Assembly: GCF_012933505.1 (NCBI RefSeq)
Contig: NZ_JABBNB010000030.1
Coordinates: 23,546 to 87,545 of the forward strand
Source: Gordonia asplenii
GTDB lineage: Bacteria; Actinomycetota; Actinomycetes; Mycobacteriales; Mycobacteriaceae
Length of the DNA stretch: 64,000 nucleotides
Direction of reading: 5' to 3'
Shown piece after piece: positions 9,589-18,503 of this stretch. A program made the translations under genes and the position numbers. Under the pieces are notes generated by a model. It worked only from the letters and a program-made list of their open reading frames with translations, had not been told where the DNA came from and made no database searches. Position 1 is the first letter of the stretch. Each line of letters begins with the position of its first letter.

Positions 9589-11390
9589 GCGCTCGCCCCG
9601 GTCGTCGATGCATCGTCGTCGTGCCGCTTGCCGCGATGTTTCCTCTTGTGCTGCTTGGGATGTCGTGGCTCATCGACCACCGGCGAATCCTGTCCGCCGG
9701 CGGACTCCCAGGCCCGGAAGCCGGCGACTGCGGCCGGGATGTCGGCGTAGACGTGGTCGGGATCGACGTCGCCGAGCACGCCGTTGGTGAGCAAGGCGTC
9801 GCGCAGTTCGGGGTCGACGCCGGCCAGCACGAAATGCGCGTGGTGGGAATGCACATAGTCGATGAGATCGTTGAGCACCTTCGACGCCGAGTAGTCGACG
9901 TCGGCGATGGCCGAACAGTCGAGGATGAGCCACCGGACCGGATCGGGGGCCGCCTCGATCAGCGACATCACGTCGTCGGCGAACCGAGAAGCATTGGCGT
10001 AGAACAACTCTGCGTCGTAGCGGAAGACGATGAGACCGGGCGCCGACTGGGTGCCGGGCTGCGCGGAGATGAACGTGGGTGCACCGTTCTCCCGTACGCC
10101 GATCACGAACCGATTCGGCGAGTATTGCCGCCGGATGATCTCGATCAACGACAGCACCATGGCGATGATGATGCCGTCGCGCACAGACATGAACACGACG
10201 ACCGCGGCCGTGACGAGGGCGATCGCGAACTCGATCCTACGGACCTCCCAGATGCGGCGAAGGTCGTGAAAGTGGATGAGCCGCACCGCGATCAGTGAGA
10301 CGATCGCGCCGAGGACGGCATGCGGCAGATAGGTGAGCTGGTCGGTCAGGAACAACACGACCGCCAAGGCCACGACAGCCATCGTGATGTTCGCGACCTG
10401 GGATCGACCATGTTGCTCATCGAGAAGTTCCGTCTTGGTGGGGCTGCCGTTGACGACGAACGTGCCGGTGAGCCCGGCCGCGACGTTGGCTCCGGCCAGG
10501 CCCAGCAGATCCCGGTTGACGTCGGGTTCCTGTCCGTGTCGCTGCGCGAAACTGCGTGCGGTCGCGGCACTTTGGGCGATGACGACCAGCGCGCAGCCGG
10601 CTGCGATGGGCAGCACGGTCACGACGTCGTGCCAGGCGAGGCCGCCGGGCCAGCCGAACTTCGGCAGGCCTCCGCTCACCGACCCGACGACGGGGAGCCG
10701 ATCAGACCAATGCGCCAGTCGCACAACGACTATCGACCCGACGACGATGAGGACCGCGAACGGCACATGGCGCGCGAATCGGTCTCCGGCGAGGATCGCC
10801 CCGAGCGTGATGGCCGCAAACGCCACCGCCAAGAAGTTGACGTCGCCGAGATGCCGCACCACCGAGACGATCTTCTCCGCGGCGTTGCCGTGCTCGCCGG
10901 GCAGCCCGAGGATTGCCGCCAGCTGCCCGATGAACACCGAAACACCCACGCCGGTAAGGAATCCCGTCAACACCGACGTCGACAGAAAATCCCCGAGAAA
11001 GCCCAACCGCAACACCCAGGCGATCAAGAGCAGCACGCCGGTGACTATCGCGATCAGCGCGCACCAGTCGAGCCACCGTTGCGTACCGGAACTGAGCCCG
11101 GCGATCGCCAGTCCGGTGACGCCGGACGCCATCAGCGCCGCTGTTGCCGAGTCGGCACCGACGACGAGGAGTCGCGACGCCCCCAACAGCGCGAAGATCA
11201 CGGCGGGAATGATGATCGTATAGAGCCCCGCGCTCACCGGAACCTGCGCGATGGAGCTGTAGCCCATGCATTCCGGAATCGCCACCGCCGCCAGCGTGAC
11301 ACCGGCAACGATGTCCGCCCGCAACCAATTTCGCTGATATCCGCGCAGGGCCGGCGGAATGACCGTCGACACCCAACCCGACGTCGCCAA
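9585..11390 (-). CDS. SulP family anion transporter with STAS domain
   Basis: 601 residues: 10-12 hydrophobic segments across residues 25-410 carrying the SulP pattern (AIPECMGYSSIAQVPVSAGLYT near the first helices), then a cytoplasmic STAS domain (about 440-560; VRWLILDCSAIADVDYSASKVL) and a basic, His/Lys-rich tail. SulP proteins move sulphate, bicarbonate or dicarboxylates, and the substrate cannot be read from the sequence. The predicted start is TTG 11390, preceded by GAGGTG; an in-frame GTG at 11372 is the alternative. It lies 4 bp after the MFS gene and overlaps ligB by 4 bp. Confidence 0.9.
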   Translation of the reverse strand: MATSGWVSTVIPPALRGYQRNWLRADIVAGVTLAAVAIPECMGYSSIAQVPVSAGLYTIIIPAVIFALLGASRLLVVGADSATAALMASGVTGLAIAGLSSGTQRWLDWCALIAIVTGVLLLIAWVLRLGFLGDFLSTSVLTGFLTGVGVSVFIGQLAAILGLPGEHGNAAEKIVSVVRHLGDVNFLAVAFAAITLGAILAGDRFARHVPFAVLIVVGSIVVVRLAHWSDRLPVVGSVSGGLPKFGWPGGLAWHDVVTVLPIAAGCALVVIAQSAATARSFAQRHGQEPDVNRDLLGLAGANVAAGLTGTFVVNGSPTKTELLDEQHGRSQVANITMAVVALAVVLFLTDQLTYLPHAVLGAIVSLIAVRLIHFHDLRRIWEVRRIEFAIALVTAAVVVFMSVRDGIIIAMVLSLIEIIRRQYSPNRFVIGVRENGAPTFISAQPGTQSAPGLIVFRYDAELFYANASRFADDVMSLIEAAPDPVRWLILDCSAIADVDYSASKVLNDLIDYVHSHHAHFVLAGVDPELRDALLTNGVLGDVDPDHVYADIPAAVAGFRAWESAGGQDSPVVDEPRHPKQHKRKHRGKRHDDDASTTGASA

Positions 11391-11394
11391 TGCG

Positions 11395-12753
11395 CTACAC
11401 CTCGCTCAACTCCACATCGCGAGTCTCCCGCACGGCGAGGATCGCGATGAACGTCAGCGCACCCGCGATCGCGAGGTACACACCGACCCACGCTACGCCG
11501 TAACTGTGCACCAGCCACGTTGCGATGAACGGCGCCACGGCGGCGCCGATGATCGACGCGAAGTTGTAGGCGATACCCGACCCGGTATAGCGGACATTCG
11601 TCGGGAACAGCTCGGGCAGCACCGCGCTCATCGGCCCAAAGGTCAAGCCCATCAACGTCATTCCGACGATCAAGAAGGTCAGCATCACCGAGTCGGTGAC
11701 GCTCGACGGGTCGAGGAACCAGCCGAAGGACACACCGAAGACGATGATGCCCGCGGTGATGATCAGCAACACCGGACGTCGGCCGAAGCGGTCGGCCAGC
11801 CAGCCCGAGACCGGCACGAAAGCCGCGAAGAACAGCACCGAGATGAGCTGCATCCCAAGGAAATCGGTGTACGAGATGGAAAGTTTCACTCCGGAGGCGT
11901 CGACCACCTTGCCGGTGCCGTAGGACGTGGTCCAGGTAGTCACCACGTAGAACAGCGTGTAGGTCGCGAGCATCACGAAGGTGCCGATGATGAGTTGGCG
12001 CCACGACGTCTTGACCACTTCGGCCAACGGGGTGCGCACCTTCTTGCCCTCGGCGACGGCCTGCGTGAACACCGGCGTCTCGGTGAGCTTCAGCCGCACG
12101 TAGAGTCCGACGACGACGATGATCGAGCTCGCCAGGAACGGCACCCGCCAGCCCCAGGTGAGGAAGGCGTGATTGCTCGCCGCGGTCTTGGCGTCGAAGT
12201 CGAGCCACTTCATCAACAGCAGGAACATGCCGTTGGCGAAGAAGAATCCGATGGGCGCACCGAGCTGCGGCCACATCGCGGCCCACCCGCGTTTACCCTT
12301 CTCCGCGGTCTCGGTGGCCAACAATGCCGCGCCCGACCATTCGCCGCCCAGTCCCAATCCCTGGCAGAAACGCATCAGCGCGAGCAGAGTGGGGGCCAGG
12401 TAGCTGACGCTGGTGAACGTCGGCAGCAGCCCGATGACGAAGGTGGCGATACCCATCGTCAGCAGTGAGCCGACCAGCGTCGCCTTTCGCCCGACCCGGT
12501 CGCCGAAGTGGCCGAACAGCATCGAGCCGATCGGTCGGGCGACGAACGCCAGACCGAAGGTGGCGAACGACGACAGGAGTGCGGCCGTGTCGTCGCCCTT
12601 GGGGAAGAACAGCGTCGGGAAGACGAGGACCGCCGCCGTCGCATAGATGTAGAAGTCGAAGAATTCGATGCTGGTGCCGACCATCGACGCGATGACGATA
12701 CGACGACGTGGAACCGGCGGCGCGGACTCAGGTGTGCTGGCGATGTCTGTCAC
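11395..12753 (-). CDS. MFS transporter, metabolite:H+ symporter (MHS) type
   Basis: 452 residues with twelve predicted membrane helices. The MHS/ShiA-ProP subgroup is recognisable from the first helix GTSIEFFDFYIYATAAVLVFP, the loop FGHFGDRVGRKATL and RFCQGLGLGGEWSGAALLATE. Such carriers import organic acids, osmolytes or shikimate with protons; the substrate here is not determinable. The start codon is GTG. It is the first gene of the minus-strand run MFS-SulP-ligB. The 97-bp gap upstream to the PucR-type regulator gene holds its likely promoter. Confidence 0.9.
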   Translation of the reverse strand: MTDIASTPESAPPVPRRRIVIASMVGTSIEFFDFYIYATAAVLVFPTLFFPKGDDTAALLSSFATFGLAFVARPIGSMLFGHFGDRVGRKATLVGSLLTMGIATFVIGLLPTFTSVSYLAPTLLALMRFCQGLGLGGEWSGAALLATETAEKGKRGWAAMWPQLGAPIGFFFANGMFLLLMKWLDFDAKTAASNHAFLTWGWRVPFLASSIIVVVGLYVRLKLTETPVFTQAVAEGKKVRTPLAEVVKTSWRQLIIGTFVMLATYTLFYVVTTWTTSYGTGKVVDASGVKLSISYTDFLGMQLISVLFFAAFVPVSGWLADRFGRRPVLLIITAGIIVFGVSFGWFLDPSSVTDSVMLTFLIVGMTLMGLTFGPMSAVLPELFPTNVRYTGSGIAYNFASIIGAAVAPFIATWLVHSYGVAWVGVYLAIAGALTFIAILAVRETRDVELSEV

Positions 12754-12850
12754 TGACTGAGATTACAACGCCGCGGACGGCCGAACCTGCGGGAACCGCA
12801 GATCAATCGTCGTGCGGCCGTGGGCAATCCAGTCTCTCCTCGACACCTGC

Positions 12851-14050
12851 CTACCACGCGTCGACGATGTGCAACGCCAGCTCGACATAGACGCGACGCT
12901 CGTCGACGCCGTGGCCCAGCAGTTCCTCGGCCTGGCGGATTCGATAGCGGATCGTGTTGGGATGGACCGTCAATCGCTCGCCCGCGACGTGTGCGTTGCC
13001 GGCCGACGACAGGTAGACGCGCAGCGTGTCGCGCAGGCGGGCGGTGGTGTCGTCGGCTGCGGCCAGTTGCCCCAGTTCCCGGCGCGCCATCCGCCGCGCT
13101 CCCTCCCGGCCGGTCAATCCATATGCCAGACAAGTCAATTCGACGTCGGCGTACGCGGTATACGGACGGCCGCGGGACACGCTCTGCGCGGCGAGCGCCT
13201 CGAGATGGCTGTCGCGGAACCCGTCAATCCCACGCGACGACGTACCGCTCGCGACCGAGGCCAACGGTTCGGTGCAGCACAGCCGTCCGTCGGCCGGTGC
13301 GGCCGTCGCCACCCAGCACCACATCGCCCTCGACCCGCTGCTCACCGCGAGCAGATTATGCGAACCGACGTCGCCGGCGACCGCGCGAGCCGTCGTGTCG
13401 AGGAGATGCTGCACGTCGGCGTCGGGCGCGTCGTCGGCGACGCCCACGACGAACGCGACGTGCCATTGGTCGAGAGGATAGGTCAGTGCCGCGCTCGCCG
13501 CCCCGACGTCGACCGTCTGCCCGCCGAGGATGGCCTGCACCACCTCGGATCGCCGCGCGAGTGATCCGCGCTGCCATTCTTCACGTTCGGCCGTGTAGGC
13601 CATGATCATTTCTTCGACGGCGGTGTCGAGCCAGTCCTGCATACGTCCCCAGAACTGCATCAGGATCGTCGATCGCAGCTCGGCGTCGACGACGTCGTCG
13701 GTGAGAATGCCGGTGATGTACGTCCACACCGCGCGTTGACCCACCCGGTATATCGAGAGCAGGACAGGCAGCTCGGCACCCCGCCGCGCGAGTGTGCGGG
13801 CCAGGTCGAACGCCTCCGAACCCAGCTGCACCTCGAAATCGTCGCGAGCCACCTTCGCCGCGAACCCACGCCAGTGCGCGCGGGTGCTCGCGTGGAGTTC
13901 GGCGAGGAACGTCGCGTCGGAATCGAGGTCGGGCAGCGTGCTGATGATCCGCCTGTTGACCATGTCGACGAGGCGATCGAGCTGCGCGCCGTCCTCGGAC
14001 TCCTGCGCGAACCGATGCAACCATTCCTGCGGCGTCGTCACCGAATCCAT
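12851..14050 (-). CDS. PucR/CdaR-type helix-turn-helix regulator
   Basis: 399 residues. The N-terminal helical sensor (about 1-170) resembles the RsbR-like region of actinobacterial PucR-type regulators (AVWTYITGILTDDVVDAELRS). A central GGDEF-like CdaR region leads to the C-terminal PucR helix-turn-helix: LRDTLRVYLSSAGN, then HVAGERLTVHPNTIRYRIRQ. ATG 14050 is preceded by GGTGAGG; longer upstream in-frame sequence (to 14242) looks non-coding. It is divergent from the aldehyde dehydrogenase and GMC oxidoreductase, which it most likely controls through the site at 14084-14110 (inference from position). Confidence 0.85.
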   Translation of the reverse strand: MDSVTTPQEWLHRFAQESEDGAQLDRLVDMVNRRIISTLPDLDSDATFLAELHASTRAHWRGFAAKVARDDFEVQLGSEAFDLARTLARRGAELPVLLSIYRVGQRAVWTYITGILTDDVVDAELRSTILMQFWGRMQDWLDTAVEEMIMAYTAEREEWQRGSLARRSEVVQAILGGQTVDVGAASAALTYPLDQWHVAFVVGVADDAPDADVQHLLDTTARAVAGDVGSHNLLAVSSGSRAMWCWVATAAPADGRLCCTEPLASVASGTSSRGIDGFRDSHLEALAAQSVSRGRPYTAYADVELTCLAYGLTGREGARRMARRELGQLAAADDTTARLRDTLRVYLSSAGNAHVAGERLTVHPNTIRYRIRQAEELLGHGVDERRVYVELALHIVDAW

Positions 14051-14083
14051 CCTCACCACCCTCGTCGTTGCGTTTGTCGCCGT

Positions 14084-14110
14084 CGACAACGGTTCCGGAA
14101 TTTGTTGTCG
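14084..14110. promoter_or_regulatory. Inverted repeat in the divergent regulator / dehydrogenase spacer
   Basis: CGACAAC (14084-14090) and GTTGTCG (14104-14110) are perfect inverted arms separated by 13 bp, placed between the divergent PucR-type regulator and aldehyde dehydrogenase genes. A direct repeat CCGATTCT at 14142-14149 and 14170-14177 lies nearer the dehydrogenase start. Either could be the regulator's operator; the position fits but the assignment is inference. Confidence 0.45.
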
Positions 14111-14193
14111 GCGACCATCAAGACCGTGCACGGCCTCACAGCCGATTCTGAATGCGGCCCAGTTCACACCCGATTCTCCACCAGGGGGTTCCC

Positions 14194-15615
14194 ATGATCG
14201 AGCACCGCTCGCACTACATCGACGGCGCATGGCAGTCGTCACACGGCACCGGACGGCTCGACGTCGTCAATTCCGCCACCGAAGAAGTCATCGGGAGCGT
14301 CGCGGCCGGCGACGCCGACGACGCGAAGGCAGCGGTCGCCGCGGCGCGGGCCGCATTCGACGCCTGGGCCGCGACCCCGGTGACCGAACGCGCCGCGTAC
14401 CTCACCCGCGCCGCGCAGGCGTTGCGCACCCGGCAGACCGAGGTCGCGACACTGATCAGTCAGGAGGTCGGGATGCCGTTCGCCTACAGCAACGTCGTGC
14501 AGACGGGGTTGCCGCTGCAGTCATTCGTGTCGATCGCGCAGGTCGCACTCGACTTTCCGTTCGAGGAACAGGTGTACAACTCGCTGGTCGTGCGCGAGCC
14601 GATCGGCGTCGTCGTCGCGATCACCCCGTGGAACTACCCGCTGCATCAGATCGTCGCGAAGGTCGCGCCCGCGCTGGCAGCGGGCTGCACCGTCGTCCTC
14701 AAACCGAGCGAGGTCGCACCCCTCAACGCCTTCGTGCTCGCCGACGTCTTCGACTCCATCGGGCTTCCGCCGGGTGTGTTCAACGTGGTCACCGGTACCG
14801 GCACCGACGTCGGCGAGCCACTCGTCGCTCATCCCGACGTCGACATGGTGTCGTTGACCGGCTCGACCGTCGCGGGGCGGCGAATCGGCGCGGTCGCCGC
14901 GCAGAGCATCAAGCGGGTCGCTCTCGAACTCGGCGGCAAGTCCCCCATGGTCGTGCTCGACGACGCCGACCTCGTCGCCGCGGTCGGGGCCGCGCTCAAC
15001 GGCTGTTTCCTGAACTCCGGGCAGACCTGCATCGCCCTGACTCGGATGATCGTCCCGCGGGCCAGGCTCGCCGAGGTCGAGGCGATCGCCAAATCCGGTG
15101 TCGAGGCCATCGCGGTCGGCGACCCCTTCGATCCGGCGACCGTTCTCGGACCACTCGTGTCAGAACTACAACGCGACCGCGTCGTCGGGTACATCCGCAC
15201 GGGCATCGACGAGGGCGCCCGCGTCGTCGTCGGCGGACCGTCGGCACCCGCCGGGCTCGATCGCGGGTACTACGTGCAGCCGACGGTGTTCTCCGACGTC
15301 ACACCGGACATGACCATCGTGCGGGAGGAGATCTTCGGTCCGGTGCTGGTCATCCAGGCATACGACGACGAGGCCGAGGCGGTCCGACTGGCCAACGATT
15401 CGATCTACGGCCTCAACGCCGCCGTGTTCTCCGCCGACCAGGACCGGGCGGTGACGTTCGCCCGCCGGATCCGGGCCGGCCAGGTGCAGATCAATGAGGG
15501 CGCCTTCAACATTAACGCTCCGTTCGGCGGTTACGGCCAGTCCGGCAACGGCCGCGAATTCGGCAAGTGGGGCCTCGAAGAGTTCCTGGAGACCAAGTCG
15601 ATGCAACTGCCCTGA
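14194..15615 (+). CDS. Aldehyde dehydrogenase family protein
   Basis: 473 residues, a complete NAD(P)-dependent aldehyde dehydrogenase: PWNYP (145-149), nucleotide-binding GSTVAGRRIG (223-232), general base Glu245 in LELGGKSPM, catalytic Cys279 in NSGQTC, and the C-terminal GGYGQSGNGREFG. I chose ATG 14194 because AGGGGG precedes it and the family N-terminus (HYIDGAW) begins there. It is followed after 63 bp by the GMC alcohol oxidoreductase, so the pair plausibly converts an alcohol through its aldehyde to the acid. The natural substrate is not evident. Confidence 0.92.
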   Translation: MIEHRSHYIDGAWQSSHGTGRLDVVNSATEEVIGSVAAGDADDAKAAVAAARAAFDAWAATPVTERAAYLTRAAQALRTRQTEVATLISQEVGMPFAYSNVVQTGLPLQSFVSIAQVALDFPFEEQVYNSLVVREPIGVVVAITPWNYPLHQIVAKVAPALAAGCTVVLKPSEVAPLNAFVLADVFDSIGLPPGVFNVVTGTGTDVGEPLVAHPDVDMVSLTGSTVAGRRIGAVAAQSIKRVALELGGKSPMVVLDDADLVAAVGAALNGCFLNSGQTCIALTRMIVPRARLAEVEAIAKSGVEAIAVGDPFDPATVLGPLVSELQRDRVVGYIRTGIDEGARVVVGGPSAPAGLDRGYYVQPTVFSDVTPDMTIVREEIFGPVLVIQAYDDEAEAVRLANDSIYGLNAAVFSADQDRAVTFARRIRAGQVQINEGAFNINAPFGGYGQSGNGREFGKWGLEEFLETKSMQLP

Positions 15616-15678
15616 CCGACGCTCCGCCGCCCCCACTCCCTCCCATCTGGATCGCTCACTTCGCTAAGGACTTCAGCC

Positions 15679-17634
15679 ATGACCAACACTTTCACCGCCC
15701 TGCAGCAGGCGACGCTGACCGCCGTCGTCGATACCTTCGTCGCCTCGGTCGATCGCGACGACGACCCCGACCGCTTCTACGCCACCAAGGGCAGCGACCT
15801 GGGTGCCGACGCCGCCGTCGCGCATTATCTCGCCAGTCATCTGCCCCCGGAACAATTCGCCGGCTTGGCCCAGCTCCTCGACACGGCCGCCGTCGTCGGC
15901 CTCAAGAATCAACCGCAGAGCGTGCGCGAGGTCATCGTCGGCAATCTCGCCGGCATCTCACCGGAGACCCGGGGCGCCGTTGCGGCGCTCTACCAGTTGT
16001 CGGTGTTGTTCTCCTACGGCCTGTTCGACGCCGAGGGGCGAAACCCACTGTGGACCGGAATGGGCTATCCCGGCATCACGCGGCAGCCACCGGCCACCCC
16101 AAAGACCCTGACGGTGATCACTCCGACCGAGGACGTCACCCTCACCGCCGACGTCGTGGTGATCGGCTCAGGCAGCGGCGGCGGCGTGGCAGCCGGGATG
16201 CTGGCACAGGCGGGTCGCAGTGTCATCGTGCTGGAATCCGGCGGATACCGCAACGAGTCCGACTTCGTGCAGTCTGAACTCGTCGCCTACCAGAACCTGT
16301 TTCTGCGCGGCGGCTTCTTCCCCACCGCCGACGGCATGGTGTCGCTCGCGGCAGGCGGAACCGTCGGCGGCGGCAGCACGGTGAACTGGTCGAACTCCCT
16401 GAAGACGCCCGACGCCGTACGAGCGGTCTGGGCCGACGAGTACAAACTGAGCGACGTCACCGGACCGGAATTCGACGAGCATCTCGCGGCGGTCTTCGAA
16501 CGGGTGAAGTGCAACAGCGGCGTCGCGCTGCAGAACGAGCCGCACCACCGGCTCTCCGACGGCGCAGACGCGCTCGGCTACTCCTACGTGGTGGCCGACC
16601 TGAACATCGATCCCGATCGGTTCGACCCGGCGGTCATCGGCTACAGCGGCATGGGTGATCAGACCGGCGCGAAGCAAGGCACCCTGCGGACCTATCTGCA
16701 GGACGCGTCGGATGCCGGTGCCCGACTGATCCCGCAGACCCGCGCCGACAAGATCGACGTCGTCGACGGCCGCGCCGTGGGGGTCAGCGCGACGTATACC
16801 GCTGCCGACGGGCAGACCCACCGGGTCGTCGTCGAAGCCGCCGACGTGGTCGTCGCGGCGGGCAGCTTGGAGACCCCGGCAGTCCTGTTGCGTTCGGGTA
16901 TCGGCGGGCCCGCGGTGGGCACCGGCCTCCATCTGCATCCGGCGACGCTGGTCAGCGGCGTGTACGACGAACCGCAGGATCCGTGGCACGGTCCGGCGAT
17001 GGCGGGTGTGATGAACGAATTCGCCGAGAAGCACGACGGCCACGGCTATCTGATCGAATGCGTCCAGCATCTGCCCGGGCTGTTCACCACCGTCGTCCCG
17101 TGGCTGTCGGGCGCCGGCCACAAAGAGCTGGCGAAAACCTACAGCCGCCGAGCCGACTGGGTGATCCTCGTCAAAGACCGCGGTGCCGGGACGGTGACCC
17201 TCGACGACGCGGGCAATGCGGTGCACCACTACCCGTTCTCCGACGAACTCGATCGGCGCAACTTCCGCGAGGGCATCGAGACCGCCATCCGGATGCAGGA
17301 AGCCGCCGGCGCGCAGCAGATCTTCGCGGCGGGCCAGCCGTTCGCTCCGTGGACGCGGGGCGAGGATCTCGAGACGTTCATCGCCGCCGTCAGCGAGATC
17401 CCCATCGGCCCCGGCGGGATTCCGGTCTTCAGCGCACATCAGATGTCGAGCGCGAAGCTCGGCGCCGACCCCACCACCGCGGTCGCCGACACCGAAGGGC
17501 AACTGCACGACACTCGGGGCGTGTGGATCGCCGATGCCAGCGGCATGCCGACCTGCTCCGGCGTCAATCCGATGATCTCGACGATGGCGCTGGCCCGGCG
17601 CACCGCCGCCAACATGCTCGCGACGACCCACTGA
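15679..17634 (+). CDS. GMC family oxidoreductase (long-chain alcohol oxidase-like)
   Basis: 651 residues. An N-terminal helical domain (1 to about 140) like that preceding fatty alcohol oxidases leads into the FAD-binding GMC domain: VVVIGSGSGGGVAAGML (GxGxxG at 163-168), GGTVGGGSTVNWSNSL, the AAGSLETPAVLLRSG segment, and the C-terminal FSAHQMSSAKLG with the active-site His region and TCSGVNPMISTMALA. Members oxidise primary or secondary alcohols with FAD and pass electrons to oxygen or another acceptor. No signal peptide is present. Its coupling to the upstream aldehyde dehydrogenase suggests an alcohol-to-acid module. Confidence 0.88.
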   Translation: MTNTFTALQQATLTAVVDTFVASVDRDDDPDRFYATKGSDLGADAAVAHYLASHLPPEQFAGLAQLLDTAAVVGLKNQPQSVREVIVGNLAGISPETRGAVAALYQLSVLFSYGLFDAEGRNPLWTGMGYPGITRQPPATPKTLTVITPTEDVTLTADVVVIGSGSGGGVAAGMLAQAGRSVIVLESGGYRNESDFVQSELVAYQNLFLRGGFFPTADGMVSLAAGGTVGGGSTVNWSNSLKTPDAVRAVWADEYKLSDVTGPEFDEHLAAVFERVKCNSGVALQNEPHHRLSDGADALGYSYVVADLNIDPDRFDPAVIGYSGMGDQTGAKQGTLRTYLQDASDAGARLIPQTRADKIDVVDGRAVGVSATYTAADGQTHRVVVEAADVVVAAGSLETPAVLLRSGIGGPAVGTGLHLHPATLVSGVYDEPQDPWHGPAMAGVMNEFAEKHDGHGYLIECVQHLPGLFTTVVPWLSGAGHKELAKTYSRRADWVILVKDRGAGTVTLDDAGNAVHHYPFSDELDRRNFREGIETAIRMQEAAGAQQIFAAGQPFAPWTRGEDLETFIAAVSEIPIGPGGIPVFSAHQMSSAKLGADPTTAVADTEGQLHDTRGVWIADASGMPTCSGVNPMISTMALARRTAANMLATTH

Positions 17635-17657
17635 GCGGACGCACCACTACGGTGCAC

Positions 17658-17713
17658 GACGCCACCTGTGGTAAACCAAACAAGTACTTGCTTGGTTTGC
17701 TGGAGGTGGCGTC
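17658..17713. promoter_or_regulatory. 56-bp imperfect palindrome ending at the SDR start codon
   Basis: A symmetric element centred at 17685/17686: GACGCCACCT arms (10/10), inner AAACCAA/TTGGTTT arms (7/7) and a core CAAGTACTTG (10 bp). In all, 23 of 28 positions are complementary. It sits between the GMC gene and the SDR gene. The right arm contains the SDR ribosome-binding site (GGAGG 17702-17706) and ends one base before the GTG start. The core ACCAAACAAGTACTTGCTTG resembles a TetR-family operator. It could act as an operator, as an RBS-masking RNA hairpin, or as both. Confidence 0.65.
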
Positions 17714-18502
17714 GTGCCGAGTTCGCAACAACATGGTCCGTGGGCCCTCGTCGTCGGCGGCTCGGAGGGCGTCGGTGCCGCATTCGCCGAGCAACTCGCC
17801 CACGACGGACTCAACGTCGTGCTGGTCGCGCGCACGGCGTCGACGCTGGCGGACACCGCCACCGGGATCCGCGCACTCGGTGTCGAGGTACGCACCATCG
17901 CCGTCGATCTGCTCGCCGACGACGCCACCGCACAGATCGCCGACGCCACCTCCGACATCGCGGTGGGGCTGCTCATCCTCAACGCGGGCGCGAACACCTA
18001 CGGACACGACTTCGTCTCGGGCGATCTCGACCGGCTCAGCCAGATGGTCACCTTGAACATTTCGCGACAACTCGAACTCGTCCACCATTTCGGCGGACCG
18101 ATGGCCCAGCGCGGTCGCGGCGGCATCATTCTGGTCGGCTCGCTCGCCGGCTACCTCGGCACCGCACACGAGTCGGTGTACGCGGGCGCCAAAGCCTTCA
18201 GTCGTGTATTCGCCGAAGGACTCTGGGCCGAACTGCAGCCGCACGGCGTCGACGTTCTGGAGTTGGTCCTCGGCGTGACCCGCACCCCCGCGATGGAACG
18301 CGCGGGTCTTCGCTTCGACCTGCCCGGCCTCAACGTGGCCGAACCTGCCGACGTCGCGGCCGAAGGGCTCGCTCACCTCGCCGACGGTCCCGTGTGGGTG
18401 GCCGGCGGCAATTACGAAGCAGCACAGAAACGCTCGCGATTTCCACGAAATATCTTGGTACGCAAGGCATCCGATGCCATCGCCGCGATGATGGGCCGCT
18501 GA
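17714..18502 (+). CDS. SDR family NAD(P)-dependent oxidoreductase
   Basis: 262 residues beginning with GTG after GGAGG. The Rossmann motif is GGSEGVGAAFAEQL, followed by LNAGANTYG (NAG motif) and the catalytic Ser (LVGSLAGYLG) and Tyr-x3-Lys (YAGAK). Substrate and cofactor preference cannot be read confidently; the Arg after the second beta strand (VARTAS) would favour NADP. The C-terminal tail (KRSRFPRNILVRKASDAIAAMMG) is basic. It is the first gene of a coupled trio with the LLM oxidoreductase (1-bp gap) and the SnoaL-like gene, controlled by the large palindrome upstream. Confidence 0.88.
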   Translation: MPSSQQHGPWALVVGGSEGVGAAFAEQLAHDGLNVVLVARTASTLADTATGIRALGVEVRTIAVDLLADDATAQIADATSDIAVGLLILNAGANTYGHDFVSGDLDRLSQMVTLNISRQLELVHHFGGPMAQRGRGGIILVGSLAGYLGTAHESVYAGAKAFSRVFAEGLWAELQPHGVDVLELVLGVTRTPAMERAGLRFDLPGLNVAEPADVAAEGLAHLADGPVWVAGGNYEAAQKRSRFPRNILVRKASDAIAAMMGR

Positions 18503-18503
18503 C

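Noticed and set aside
13794..15497. Long plus-strand frame overlapping the aldehyde dehydrogenase
   Set aside because: Out-of-frame reading with Arg-rich composition; the real gene in another frame has all aldehyde dehydrogenase motifs.
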